From Roseburia sp. 1XD42-34 (GTDB taxonomy: Bacteria > Bacillota > Bacilli > Bacillales > Amphibacillaceae), in NCBI RefSeq assembly GCF_009917385.1, contig NZ_QWLJ01000006.1, positions 1 to 64,000 on the forward strand: a DNA stretch of 64,000 bases. The letters run 5' to 3'. Each line of letters begins with the position of its first letter. Position 1 is the first letter of the stretch. The position numbers and the translations under genes were made by a program. The notes below the pieces were generated by a model. The model was not told the DNA's origin, did no database searches, and was given only the letters and a program-made list of their open reading frames with translations. Shown here piece after piece: positions 41,426 to 50,910 of the stretch.

Positions 41426-42898
41426 TTAATCTGTTACTGGCCACCAGTGGAAACCGTCCTTTTCTAATAAGCGATCTGCTGCCTCTGGTCCCATGGAGCC
41501 AGCAGCGTAATTGGGAAATAGTGGTTCTGTTTTTGACCACGCATCTAAAACGGCGTCAACAAACCTCCAAGAATAAGCTACCTCATCCCAATGGGTGAAG
41601 TTAGTTGTATCACCAATAATACAATCGTATATGAGCTTTTCATACGCTTCGGGTGTATTTATTCCATCTACACCGTTGTTTGTATATGATAATTCAATTG
41701 GTTGCGCGATAGAGCCTACACCAGCTTTTTTAGCGTTTAAATGAAGCGTGATTCCTTCGTTCGGCTGAATATTAATTACCAACAAGTTAGGATGTCTTTC
41801 TGACTCATCCTTATAGTATAGGTTCATTGGTATATCTCTAAACTCAACTACAATTTTAATTGATTTTTCTTTCATCTTTTTACCTGTTCGGATGTAAAAA
41901 GGTACCCCTGCCCAGCGATAGTTATCAATCATTACTTTTCCAGCAACGTATGTTTCAGTTATAGAATCTTTTAATTCTGGAGCCTCTTCCCGATACCCTT
42001 TCCCTAAACGACCAGGACCGTATTGTCCGCGTACAAAGTAATTCTCCACTTCTGTTGGTTCAACAAGACGAAGAGCTCGCAATACTTTCACTTTTTCTGA
42101 ACGTATTTCATCAGGTGTAAGTTTAATTGGTGGCTCCATTGCTAACAGTGCGACCATTTGCAGCATATGGTTTTGCACCATATCTCTTGTTGCACCCGAT
42201 CGGTCATAATAACGAGCACGTTCCTCAACGCCTAATTTTTCGCTGGAAGTAACCTGGATATTTGAAATAAATCGGTTATTCCACAAATGCTCAAATATAC
42301 CATTTGCAAACCGGATCACTTCAATATTTTGCACCATTTCTTTACCTAAATAATGGTCAATTCGATATATTTGATTCTCATTGAAGGCTAACCGAATTTG
42401 ATTATTTAACTCTTTGGCAGAGATGAGATCGTGTCCAAATGGTTTTTCAATAACTAATCGGGTCCAACCAGTACTCTCTTTTAAACCATTTTGTTCGAGT
42501 TGGTTAGCGATGGTGCCAAAATATTCCGGAGCCATAGCCAAGTAAAAAACGCGGTTTCCGTTTGTTTGGTATTGACCTTCTAACTGATCTAGCAACCCAG
42601 CTAAATGCGTATAGGAAGAATTATCTGTCACATCAAAAGACTGATAATAAAAATGAGCAGCAAATGCTTCTAAGCCGTCCTCATTGTGTGCTTGTGATTC
42701 GTTTATTGATTCACAAACTTTTTCGCGAAATATATCAGTCGTCCATGGACGACGAGCAAGACCAACAACTGCGAAATCCTCACCAATTTTTCCATTTTGA
42801 TAAAGGCGATAAATGGAAGGGAATAACTTTCTTTTTGATAAATCCCCTGTTGCTCCGAAGATGACAATAACGACGTTTGGTTTATCTACAGTTTTCAA
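41426..42898 (-). CDS. zwf: Glucose-6-phosphate 1-dehydrogenase
   Basis: First step of the oxidative pentose-phosphate pathway, making NADPH. 490 residues from TTG 42898, preceded by GGAGAGGG; longer in-frame starts upstream lack such a site and would overlap the next gene. NADP motif IFGATGDLSKRKLFPS and active-site RIDHYLGKEMVQN are present; WAGVPFYIRTGK is typical. The partner gndA is at 60738, not adjacent. Confidence 0.97.
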   Translation of the reverse strand: MKTVDKPNVVIVIFGATGDLSKRKLFPSIYRLYQNGKIGEDFAVVGLARRPWTTDIFREKVCESINESQAHNEDGLEAFAAHFYYQSFDVTDNSSYTHLAGLLDQLEGQYQTNGNRVFYLAMAPEYFGTIANQLEQNGLKESTGWTRLVIEKPFGHDLISAKELNNQIRLAFNENQIYRIDHYLGKEMVQNIEVIRFANGIFEHLWNNRFISNIQVTSSEKLGVEERARYYDRSGATRDMVQNHMLQMVALLAMEPPIKLTPDEIRSEKVKVLRALRLVEPTEVENYFVRGQYGPGRLGKGYREEAPELKDSITETYVAGKVMIDNYRWAGVPFYIRTGKKMKEKSIKIVVEFRDIPMNLYYKDESERHPNLLVINIQPNEGITLHLNAKKAGVGSIAQPIELSYTNNGVDGINTPEAYEKLIYDCIIGDTTNFTHWDEVAYSWRFVDAVLDAWSKTEPLFPNYAAGSMGPEAADRLLEKDGFHWWPVTD

Positions 42899-42963
42899 TA
42901 GAACCCTCTCCATTTTCTGTTTAGTAACACAACTATCATATAAGGTTAAAAAGTGAAAAGCAA

Positions 42964-43407
42964 CTATTCTAGATGTAGCCATGCGAAAGTTTTTTTCAGC
43001 AACTGATGGACAACTTCCGAAAACATTAAACCTATAGCTATTGCTCCAGCAAGCAGCATTACCTTTGCTGAAAGTTGTACAGCTAGAAAATAGTCATTTT
43101 CGACAAATTTTCTCATCGCATCGTATGCTAATCCACCAGGTACGAGCGGAATAATGCCTGAGACATTAAAAATAATAATGGGCGTTTTAAATATTTTGGC
43201 ACAAATCTGACTGAGAATGGCAACAAGCATGGAACCAAAAATGGTTGCCGGAACAACATCCAATCCTTGCTCAACCAAGATATAATAAACAACCCATCCG
43301 AACATCCCAACCATGCCGCATTGAATAAGTGCATGTCGGGGAGCATTGAAAATAATGCCAAAACAAGCAGCTGCAATATAGCTTGTAATAAGTTGAGCAA
43401 GTAACAT
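42964..43407 (-). CDS. Threonine/serine exporter family, DUF3815 subunit
   Basis: 147-residue membrane protein with about four to five helices, matching the C-terminal (YjjB/DUF3815) half of ThrE-type exporters. ATG 43407 is chosen as the first ATG after GGGAG. The N-terminal-type half is encoded separately upstream (43525-44274). ThrE in Corynebacterium exports Thr/Ser; bacterial split pairs YjjP/YjjB export succinate in E. coli, so the substrate here is open. Confidence 0.85.
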   Translation of the reverse strand: MLLAQLITSYIAAACFGIIFNAPRHALIQCGMVGMFGWVVYYILVEQGLDVVPATIFGSMLVAILSQICAKIFKTPIIIFNVSGIIPLVPGGLAYDAMRKFVENDYFLAVQLSAKVMLLAGAIAIGLMFSEVVHQLLKKTFAWLHLE

Positions 43408-43524
43408 GATGATCAACTCCCTATGCTTAGATAATCGAAAACAAGAAATCATAGATGGAATTCTCGTGACCTATGGATGGAGCCATTCTTTCTTCTACAC
43501 GCTACTAATTATTTCGTATAGAGA

Positions 43525-44274
43525 TCAATGTGGTAAAAAAGCGAAAAGTACAGCAACGCCCGCTCCAATTGCAATTGCAGTTAATGTAGCTTCTACACCC
43601 TTTGATATGCCAGCGATTAAATGACCTGCCATTAAATCCCGAACGGCATTTGTTATATGCAGACCTGGAACAAGCGGCATTACAGCGCCAATGATGATTT
43701 TATCCATATATTGCCCAAATTCAGCTTTAATACTAATCACGGCAATAACAGCAATCAAAAACGAGGCTACAAATTCGGCAATGAAACGTATTTCTAGTAA
43801 TTTATCAAATCCAATCATTGCTGCGTATCCTCCTGCCCCAGCAATACAGGAAGGGGCAAAGTCTGCCCAGGAACCGCCAAACATAATGGCGAAACTACCG
43901 CTAGCTAGCGCTGAAGCAATAAGCTGTAGCCAAAATGGAAATGTTTCACTGTTATGCTGTATACCTTTTAACAGCAGAAGAGCTTCTTTAGCATCTAATG
44001 ATTGTGCTGTAATTTGTCTGGAAATGCTATTTACATCAGCGATTTTTTGTAAATCATTCGAGCGATTGGAAATTCTCCTAAAATAAGAAGCTTCTCCTTC
44101 CGTAGAAAATTGAATACCTGTTGGCGTAGCATAACTTTCCGCATTTTCAAGTCCAAGTGAAGCAGCAATTCGGTTCATTGTATCTTCTACTCGGTATGTT
44201 TCTGCACCACTCTCCAGCATAATTTTACCAGCAAGTAAACAAACTTTTGCCACGGATCCAGGTTGAGCACTCAT
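43525..44274 (-). CDS. Threonine/serine exporter family, DUF1212 subunit
   Basis: 249 residues; cytoplasmic N-terminal domain (CLLAGKIMLESGAETYRVEDTMNRI, in two conserved pieces) followed by membrane helices with GAVMPLVPGLHITNAVRD. This is the YjjP/DUF1212 half of the split exporter whose partner is 120 nt downstream. GGAGGAATAAAGG precedes ATG 44274. Confidence 0.87.
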   Translation of the reverse strand: MSAQPGSVAKVCLLAGKIMLESGAETYRVEDTMNRIAASLGLENAESYATPTGIQFSTEGEASYFRRISNRSNDLQKIADVNSISRQITAQSLDAKEALLLLKGIQHNSETFPFWLQLIASALASGSFAIMFGGSWADFAPSCIAGAGGYAAMIGFDKLLEIRFIAEFVASFLIAVIAVISIKAEFGQYMDKIIIGAVMPLVPGLHITNAVRDLMAGHLIAGISKGVEATLTAIAIGAGVAVLFAFLPH

Positions 44275-44378
44275 CCTTTATTCCTCCATTTTAATATTTT
44301 ATGATCCGAAGTGAAAGATAATCTAGTTTCTCTTTCGTAAAATTTTTAGATCACAAGCCTAGTGAAAAGGAGATTGCC

Positions 44379-45077
44379 TCAAAGCTTTTCTGCCCATGCA
44401 GGCAATATGAAAGAGCAAAGGAGCTCTAATTCCTTTTCTCGCTTAGCTGTATACGAACTAACTTGATATAGTTCGTGATCGACGAAACCTGGATGTGTCA
44501 TCACCTCAACACTTGTAGCTGACAGCTTCCTCAGTTGCGAAAAGAGCTTATCATCTACTCCTGAATCATAAAAATCGAGCCAAATCTGCTCAGTTAATAA
44601 CAAGTCGCGCTCATTTTGTAAAGTCTCCGTATAGCGAATAGGGACGTGATACTTATTAGCTAATTCTACAATAACAGGTTTCAATTGTTCCCAACCATGG
44701 ACGTGATGGTGGCTATCAATATGATGAAGTGGTAGTCCTGTAGCTAAAAAAGCTTCTATTTGCGCTTCCCACTCGTATTTAATTGCTTGTAAGTCATCTT
44801 CTTTAAGATCTTTTTCTTCTTTTGTATACTTAAAAAACCCGTTTGAGTCAGTTAATATCGTTGCTTCCTTTGTTAGTGGTTTGCCCCATGTTAAAACGAG
44901 ATGGATCCCTGTTTGTAAAGAAGAATGTTTTTTTGCTTCAGATATCGCATATTCTACAGCATTTCCGTTCATCATTAAGGTAGTAGATTGCACAACGCCG
45001 TCTGTATGAGCTTTAAGAATTCCATCCGTGATCCCTTTTGTTAAGCCAAAATCGTCTGCATTAATTAAAATTTTCAT
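44379..45077 (-). CDS. ChbG/YdjC carbohydrate deacetylase
   Basis: 232-residue deacetylase of the YdjC family: metal-binding NADDFG near the N-terminus and HIDSHHHVHGW near residue 125. E. coli ChbG removes an acetyl group from chitobiose-6-phosphate so that the GH4 enzyme ChbF can act. ATG 45077 follows GGAGGCG; the frame is open further upstream without a site. It is divergent from a GH4-PTS operon, which strongly suggests the same role. Confidence 0.88.
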   Translation of the reverse strand: MKILINADDFGLTKGITDGILKAHTDGVVQSTTLMMNGNAVEYAISEAKKHSSLQTGIHLVLTWGKPLTKEATILTDSNGFFKYTKEEKDLKEDDLQAIKYEWEAQIEAFLATGLPLHHIDSHHHVHGWEQLKPVIVELANKYHVPIRYTETLQNERDLLLTEQIWLDFYDSGVDDKLFSQLRKLSATSVEVMTHPGFVDHELYQVSSYTAKREKELELLCSFILPAWAEKL

Positions 45078-45214
45078 GTTAAGCGCCTCCAATATTTTAA
45101 TATGAATATAGAATGTCGTAAATGTGTTATCCATTTTTAATTCCAAACGCCTTCCTCGGCAGAAGTAACTTCAGACTTCGTAGCTAGTCGCTAGAAAAGA
45201 TACAAGGTCTTTGG

Positions 45215-45952
45215 TTATGTGGATGTGTTTTCCTTTGGGTACTTTCGCTCAATTACAAAGTTGGTTTTATCTCCTCTAAAGTAAGCACGGGAATATTCCA
45301 CTTTTTCTTGATGTTCATTTTCAGCAATAGTTTCGATATGAAAACAAGGAGCATTTAACTCACACTCCAAGTGTTTTGAACTGATTTCATCTGCAAGTGT
45401 TATTTCAATCTGCTCCATTGTTTTAGCAATATGCACTCCAAAGTCAGTTTTTAATGAGGCATAAAGTGATGTAGCCGCTTGTTCCTTTGAGATACCTGGT
45501 GCAACATCCCAAGGGATGAAAGCGATCTCATATTGGGTTGGTTCATTGTTTGCTTTGCGAATTCTTTCAATACGTTGAATAGGAGCTTTGGACGAGACTT
45601 CTAGTTGTTGGCTTAAAAATTCGTTTGCTGGAATAACCGTGATGGAGAGAACAAAAATCTCTGCTTCTTTACCTTGAACAGCTACTTGATCGCTATACCG
45701 TTTCACTGTTTGAGTCAAGGTTTGTTTTAACTTCTGGTCTGCTACAAAGGTGCCCCTTCCTTGATGACGTTCTAAATATCCTTCAAGTGTTAATTGATTT
45801 AACGCAGTTCTAACTGTTGTACGGCTTACATTGAAATCTTTACATAGCTCTAATTCTGTTGGGATTTTGTCTCCCGGTTTATATTTATTTGCTTTGATTT
45901 GGTTTAGTAAATCTTCCTTAATAAAAGCATGCAAGGATCGGTTTTTCTCCAT
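45215..45952 (-). CDS. GntR (HutC subfamily) transcriptional regulator
   Basis: 245 residues: N-terminal winged helix (DKIPTELELCKDFNVSRTTVRTALNQL, conserved in pieces) and C-terminal UTRA effector domain ending VERxYP-like RKYPKE. YvoA/NagR-type regulators with UTRA sense sugar phosphates. Lies upstream of chbG-like and divergent from the GH4-PTS operon; probable operators are at 46545-46612. GAAAGGAGAGC precedes ATG 45952. Confidence 0.9.
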   Translation of the reverse strand: MEKNRSLHAFIKEDLLNQIKANKYKPGDKIPTELELCKDFNVSRTTVRTALNQLTLEGYLERHQGRGTFVADQKLKQTLTQTVKRYSDQVAVQGKEAEIFVLSITVIPANEFLSQQLEVSSKAPIQRIERIRKANNEPTQYEIAFIPWDVAPGISKEQAATSLYASLKTDFGVHIAKTMEQIEITLADEISSKHLECELNAPCFHIETIAENEHQEKVEYSRAYFRGDKTNFVIERKYPKENTST

Positions 45953-46181
45953 GTTGCTCTCCTTTCTACTACATAATTAGTTCTCCGTTATAGGTTTTCT
46001 CCCCTAACTTATGACAAGGAAAATATATATCATCAGGTCGTCGTAAAAATACAATAATTGGATTAGTTTGGTAAACACCACTTTATTATTGGCTCACATA
46101 CATTAGGCGTTTTAAAAAGGATTTTAGGTCACTTTTGACAATCCCATAGTATGATTTGTTGTAACCATTTATAGCATTTGT

Positions 46182-46368
46182 TTTATCCAGCATGTAACTA
46201 GCAGTTATACCTATCCATCCATCTTATGAGGTAAGACCTTGGAGGATAATCATCTTGCAGCTTTGCAAACCAATGTCCGATTTTGTTCAAAGGGACTCAG
46301 GTCGTATTCATGCGATACGAACGTTCCATGGGGACAAAGAAAATCACTACTAATAGACTTTCCTTTAT
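46182..46368 (+). repeat. Degraded family B repeat
   Basis: Starts TTTATCCAGCATGTAA and ends CCTTTAT, 187 bp, the normal B length. The middle retains AATGTCCGATT, a CAGGTC that matches the B TTAGGTC, and GCGATACGAAC in the right order and spacing; hairpin pairing is largely lost. Confidence 0.6.
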
Positions 46369-46544
46369 AGTTACACTTTTATAAGTTGTCAGTTACAAAT
46401 TGCTACTTTAACTAAAATGAACAAAGAGCACACAAAATTTTGTCTGCTGCGGTATGCATTTATGTGTTCTATATATGTACGCTACGTTCATAAATGCACT
46501 AATTTCAAATAAGAGTGATGTTAGTCAAAGTTTACAAGATTATC

Positions 46545-46612
46545 TATGTAAATACAACTTATTCGTATAAATGTTATTACAAATAACAAATATATTAAAA
46601 TGTATTTACATA
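46545..46612 (+). promoter_or_regulatory. Probable GntR operators upstream of the GH4-PTS operon
   Basis: TATGTAAATACA (46545-46556) and its reverse complement TGTATTTACATA (46601-46612) flank a perfect dyad TGTTATT-ACA-AATAACA (46572-46588). TGTAAATACA and TGTATTTACA resemble the GTNTANAC core of HutC-type GntR sites. Placement 90-150 bp before the GH4 gene fits repression by the divergent regulator, possibly with looping. Confidence 0.55.
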
Positions 46613-46700
46613 TGTTTAATTGTATGATACATTTTAAGTGATTTAATAGAATTATATACATCTATGAGCAGTATACACTACAGCAAAGGAGATAAATCGT

Positions 46701-48002
46701 ATGACAATCAAATTAGTCGTAGTTGGTGGCGGTTCCAGCTATACACCAGAGATTATTGAGGGAATTATTTTGCGCCATCATTCATTTCCCGTTACAGAAA
46801 TAGTCTTAGTTGATATTGAGGAAGGAAAGCAAAAGCTTGAAATCGTTGGCCAGTTAGCAAGACGGATGATTGAAAAATCCAACAAACCAATAAAATTATC
46901 ATGGACATTAGATAGGAAGGAGGCATTAAAACAGGCTGATTTTGTCTCAACGCAAATAAGAGTAGGTGGGTTAACAGCAAGATCAAAAGACGAGCGTATT
47001 CCTCTCCAGCATGGGTATATCGGTCAAGAAACAAATGGTGCTGGGGGAATATTTAAAGCATTACGTACGATACCGGTTTTATTAGAGTTAGCTCAAGATG
47101 TTCACGAAATCTGTCCACAGGCATGGATGATAAATTTTACAAATCCTGCAGGTATTGTAACAGAAGCATTGTTAAAGCACTCACCGCATAAAAAAGTAAT
47201 TGGGGTGTGTAACATTCCTTATAATATGCGTTATTCGACTGCTGAAATTTTAAATACGAAGCCTGAGAACGTGATGATTGAATTTCTTGGCTTAAATCAT
47301 TACGTATTCGGTCGAAAAGTATTAGTTAGCGGTGTCGACCGTACAAGTGAAGTACTGACGAAAGTGAGTCAAGGATTAGATTATTCGCCAGCTAATATTG
47401 TAAATCTTGGTTGGTCGAAAACGTTTATTGAAGCAACCTCATTACTGCCAAATCCTTATCACCAATATTATTTTCAAACCGCAGCGGTACTAAAGAAAGA
47501 TCAGCAGGCGCTAGAAGAAAATGGGACACGTGCGGAAGTCGTAAGAAGACTGGAAAAATCTTTATTCGAGTTATATAAAAATCCTAATCTTTGTGATAAA
47601 CCAAAAGAGTTAGAAGAAAGAGGCGGGGCTTTTTATAGTGATGTAGCATGCAGTTTAATGGACTCCATTTATAATAATAAAGCAGATATCCAGACGGTTA
47701 ACACATTAAATAAAGGCGCTATCCCTGAGCTGCCGGAAGATTCGGTGATTGAAGTGAATAGCGTTATTACGAAAAATGGACCACAGCCAATTACAGTTGG
47801 GGCTTTACCAAACAGTGTGAAAGGTCATATTTATCAAATGAAGGCATTTGAGGAATTAGTGATCCGGGCAAGTATAACCGGTAATTATAAAGATGCCTAC
47901 CTGGCAATGGTTATGAATCCATTGATAGGTGATGAAGTTGACAGCAAGTTATTACTAGATGCGTTATTAGAAGCACATAAAGATTACTTACCACAATTTT
48001 AA
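46701..48002 (+). CDS. GH4 family 6-phospho-beta-glycosidase
   Basis: NAD- and metal-dependent glycosidase, 433 residues. NAD-binding VVGGGSSYTPEI at the N-terminus; NPAGIVTEALLKH; the metal Cys in GVCNIPYNM; the metal His in GLNHYVFGRKV. LicH/ChbF type: hydrolyses phosphorylated disaccharides delivered by the PTS encoded next. With a ChbG homologue nearby, chitobiose-6-P is a likely substrate; cellobiose-6-P is the alternative. AAAGGAG precedes ATG 46701. Confidence 0.92.
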   Translation: MTIKLVVVGGGSSYTPEIIEGIILRHHSFPVTEIVLVDIEEGKQKLEIVGQLARRMIEKSNKPIKLSWTLDRKEALKQADFVSTQIRVGGLTARSKDERIPLQHGYIGQETNGAGGIFKALRTIPVLLELAQDVHEICPQAWMINFTNPAGIVTEALLKHSPHKKVIGVCNIPYNMRYSTAEILNTKPENVMIEFLGLNHYVFGRKVLVSGVDRTSEVLTKVSQGLDYSPANIVNLGWSKTFIEATSLLPNPYHQYYFQTAAVLKKDQQALEENGTRAEVVRRLEKSLFELYKNPNLCDKPKELEERGGAFYSDVACSLMDSIYNNKADIQTVNTLNKGAIPELPEDSVIEVNSVITKNGPQPITVGALPNSVKGHIYQMKAFEELVIRASITGNYKDAYLAMVMNPLIGDEVDSKLLLDALLEAHKDYLPQF

Positions 48003-48018
48003 TTATGGGGGTATAGAA

Positions 48019-49311
48019 ATGAATAGTAAAGCAATGCAAAAATTCATTGAAATTGCGGGTCGGATTGGGTCACAACGTCATCTTGTTGCTGTACGTGATG
48101 GATTTGTAGCCATCATGCCACTGATTATTGTCGGGTCGCTAGCCATTCTAATTAATAATTTTCCTCCGTTTGGGGCGTTTAATTTTGTTGAATGGATGAA
48201 TGGGATTTTTGGTGAAGGAAACTGGCAGGCGGTGGGGGGAAGTATTTGGAATGGAACATTTGCCATTTTAGGTCTTTTAGTTACCTTTTCCATTGCGTAT
48301 AATTTAGCTAAGTCCTACGATGTTGATGGCCTTGCCGCTGGTTTAATAGCAGGTGCTGGATTTATCATGCTGGTGCCTATCACCGGTGATGGCGGGTTAA
48401 ACATGGGATGGCTTGGAACACAAGGATTGTTTGTCGGAATCATATTAGCTTTAGTAGTCACTGAGTTGTTTCGAATTTTAATTACATCCAAGATGACGAT
48501 TAAGATGCCAGAGGGCGTTCCTGACGGTGTAACTAGATCTTTTGAAGCGCTAATCCCTGCTGTACTCATTTTAATTTTAGTTGGATTTTTCCAAGCCATG
48601 ATGACTGTGTTTGCTGAGAAGAGTATTTTTGAAGTTATCTTTAACATTATTCAAGAGCCGTTGCAAGGCTTAGGAAATACATTGCCTGCTGCTATGCTTG
48701 TTTCTTTTTTAAATCACTTGCTTTGGTTCTTCGGATTACATGGAACGAATATTATCGGCTCTGTAATTGAACCTGTTTATTTGCCATTAATTGAAGAAAA
48801 CCTTAATCTGTTTAAGAGTGGGATGTCGGCATTTGAAGTACCTAACATTGTAACAAAACCATTTTTAGATTCGTTCGTTTTTATGGGAGGTTCTGGAACA
48901 ACGATTGCTTTGTTAATTGCTGTCTTTGTCGTTATTCGCAGAGAGAAGAACCATCCTTATCGACAAGTAGCTAAGTTATCTGCTCCAGCAGGATTATTTA
49001 ATATTAACGAACCAGTGATTTTTGGTTTACCAATCGTGTTAAATCCAGTGATGTTAATTCCATTTATTTTAGTTCCTGTAACGCTTACCATTACGTCTTA
49101 TATTGCTATTGCAACAGGGTTAGTACCTAGGACAGTTGCCATCTTGCCATGGACAACACCACCTATTCTAAGTGGCTATCTCGTAACAGGAGGAAGCTTT
49201 AGAGGCGTTGTGTTACAATTATTTAATTTAGCGCTTGCTATTGTTATGTATATACCGTTTGTTATGGCGGGAGTGAGAATGTTGAACAGAAATGAGGGAA
49301 AAGCAAAATGA
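48019..49311 (+). CDS. PTS EIIC, lactose/cellobiose/chitobiose family
   Basis: 430-residue membrane permease subunit with about ten helices; FGLHGTNIIGSV and FNINEPVIFGLPIVLNP are signatures of the CelB/LicC/ChbC family. Separate EIIA and EIIB follow, as in lic and chb operons. GGGGGTATAGAA precedes ATG 48019. Stop overlaps the EIIA start by 4 nt. Confidence 0.93.
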   Translation: MNSKAMQKFIEIAGRIGSQRHLVAVRDGFVAIMPLIIVGSLAILINNFPPFGAFNFVEWMNGIFGEGNWQAVGGSIWNGTFAILGLLVTFSIAYNLAKSYDVDGLAAGLIAGAGFIMLVPITGDGGLNMGWLGTQGLFVGIILALVVTELFRILITSKMTIKMPEGVPDGVTRSFEALIPAVLILILVGFFQAMMTVFAEKSIFEVIFNIIQEPLQGLGNTLPAAMLVSFLNHLLWFFGLHGTNIIGSVIEPVYLPLIEENLNLFKSGMSAFEVPNIVTKPFLDSFVFMGGSGTTIALLIAVFVVIRREKNHPYRQVAKLSAPAGLFNINEPVIFGLPIVLNPVMLIPFILVPVTLTITSYIAIATGLVPRTVAILPWTTPPILSGYLVTGGSFRGVVLQLFNLALAIVMYIPFVMAGVRMLNRNEGKAK

Positions 49312-49643
49312 TGGTAAAGGAAGAATTACAACAGCTTTCATTTTCTATTATCCTGCACGCAGGTAATGCTCGATCGCTTTCTATGGAAGCGATATCAAAG
49401 GCGAAGGCGTACCAGTTTGAGCAAGCACGTACGATGATCGAAGAAGCGGAAGAGGCATTTACAGAAGCACATCATATACAAACGAAACTGCTGCAGCAAG
49501 AGGCAGAAGGAAAACATACGGACGTTACCGTCATACTGGTTCATGCTCAAGATCATTTGATGACAGCGTTAACAGTAAAAGAGCTGGCTGTTGAAATAAT
49601 TGAACTATACGAAAAAATGGAAACAATAGAGGGGGCGAAGTAG
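49308..49643 (+). CDS. PTS EIIA, lactose/cellobiose family
   Basis: 111-residue helical phosphocarrier. The phosphorylated His is H79 in VHAQDHLMTA, as in EIIA-Lac/ChbA. Translationally coupled on both sides (ATGA with EIIC; EIIB start overlaps its stop). Confidence 0.93.
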   Translation: MMVKEELQQLSFSIILHAGNARSLSMEAISKAKAYQFEQARTMIEEAEEAFTEAHHIQTKLLQQEAEGKHTDVTVILVHAQDHLMTALTVKELAVEIIELYEKMETIEGAK

Positions 49644-49957
49644 TGAAAATTATCCTTGTTTGTTCAGCTGGCATGTCCACATCTATGCTCGTTAAAAAAA
49701 TGAAAGAAACAGCGGATAGCCGTAATCTAGAAGTAGATATTCGTGCTATTCCAGAAACTCAACTGAAAAATGAAATCGAAGACCTAGATGTTGTGCTAAT
49801 TGGTCCTCAAGTGCGTTATTTAGAAAAGAAAATAAAGGCACAGCTTGAACCAAAAGGCGTAGCTGTAGAAGTTATTGACCAAATGGCATATGGCATGCTT
49901 CAAGGTGATAAAGTATTAGATCAAGCACTTGCTTTAGTAAACATAGGAAAGGACTGA
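49643..49957 (+). CDS. PTS EIIB, lactose/cellobiose family
   Basis: 104-residue phosphocarrier with active Cys at C7 in LVCSAGMSTSMLV, the LicB/ChbA-type signature. Starts GTG 49643 after GAGGGGGC. Last gene of the operon; family B copy 7 begins about 8 nt after its stop. Confidence 0.93.
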   Translation: MKIILVCSAGMSTSMLVKKMKETADSRNLEVDIRAIPETQLKNEIEDLDVVLIGPQVRYLEKKIKAQLEPKGVAVEVIDQMAYGMLQGDKVLDQALALVNIGKD

Positions 49958-49964
49958 GAAAAGG

Positions 49965-50141
49965 TTATCCCGCCTTTAAGGTGCTGTAAGACACCACTTC
50001 TTGATTTGATACAAAAGGTAAGTAGGAGAAAACGGCACCTAAATGCCCGATTCGTTTAAGGACCTTTAGGCCATACCATTCTAGGTACTCACATTCAGCA
50101 GGGGATGGAAGAAAACTCCTGCTAAAGGAAGTTTACTTTAT
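49965..50141 (+). repeat. Family B structured repeat, copy 7
   Basis: Left junction GTTATCCCG, right end ACTTTAT. Outer stem GGTGCTGT with ACGGCACC (one G-T). CACCTAAATG...CCTTTAGG is intact; final hairpin CAGCAGGGG/CTCCTGCT. It begins 8 nt after the EIIB stop and could form the 3' UTR of the PTS operon. Confidence 0.88.
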
Positions 50142-50326
50142 CTAAGGGTAACTGAATGTATCCCTTCAAGATGGGGGAGATGCCAAGAATTATAAGCGAT
50201 AATCAACAACCTAGATTTATTCAACGAACTATCATGTGGAGGAAGTGAACGTTTCGCATATGGGAGGTTTTCTTTATCCATTTTGTATCCCAAGTCTTTC
50301 ATAGATTTGGGTCTTTTTTTATCAAA

Positions 50327-50573
50327 AAGCATAAAATTTGTTGCTTTGGGATATGGGAATAACTAAAATAGCCACGTCCGGCGAAGCGCCCAGCAACTAT
50401 CATCATTGTCCCTATCAGAAGTCATCATTGGTTCTTAGTTTAGGGGAAAGCCGACTAAAAACAGGATTGTCGCCGACGTCGGCATACTCCTGTTGTAAGA
50501 GTATGATTCCTTTACCTTTCATTGTTTCGTTCTGATTGCTCCTTGCTAAACGGGTACCTCTCGCCATTGTTCT
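50327..50573 (+). repeat. Family A repeat, copy 6
   Basis: Begins CATAAAATTTG... shortly after a T-tract (50313-50319). Has GTCCGGCGAAGCGCCCAGCAAC, the diverged TATCAGAAGTCATCATTGG, GCCGAC...GTCGGC, CTCCTGttgtaAGAG and CTTGCTAAACGGG. The block GATTCCTTTACCTTTCATTG gives the closest model for the empty site interrupted in copy 5. Confidence 0.83.
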
Positions 50574-50734
50574 ATATGGATACACACATTTCATAGTCGG
50601 ATCACTTTTACCTCCATAAATTAAAGTGGAAAACAATAGCTAAATGCCCTATTTAGCAAAAGATCTTTACATCTTATCTTTGGTCCATTAATCAACGGCA
50701 ACGGGGAATGAAACCGACTTGGGGGAAAATTTAT
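50574..50734 (+). repeat. Degraded family B repeat adjoining A copy 6
   Basis: CACTTTTACCTCC and AAAGTGGAAAACAATAGCTAAATGCCCTATTT match the B stems and CCTAAAT block in order; the end GGGGGAAAATTTAT replaces CACTTTAT. The left edge is unclear. Confidence 0.6.
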
Positions 50735-50910
50735 TATGCGTCATTGGTGATCGCTATCCAAGTTTTGAACCCATTAAAAATTTCACACCCTATTTACTTC
50801 AGCTTGTAGAGAGGTTTGTCGAAACAAAAAAACTAAATTTTTAATAGCTCTTGATTAAAATGATTATCTGTTTTATAATATTTTTGTAAATTATTATCAA
50901 GCAAAAATCA

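Larger units (their letters stand above)
45953..46700. promoter_or_regulatory. Divergent control region between GntR gene and PTS operon
   Basis: 750 bp without a gene. It contains a degraded family B copy (46182-46368) and the dyads at 46545-46612 that probably control the PTS operon. Confidence 0.5.

Noticed and set aside
50338..50636. Short ORFs on both strands inside family A copy 6
   Set aside because: They follow hairpin sequence, are not conserved in frame between A copies and lack ribosome-binding sites.
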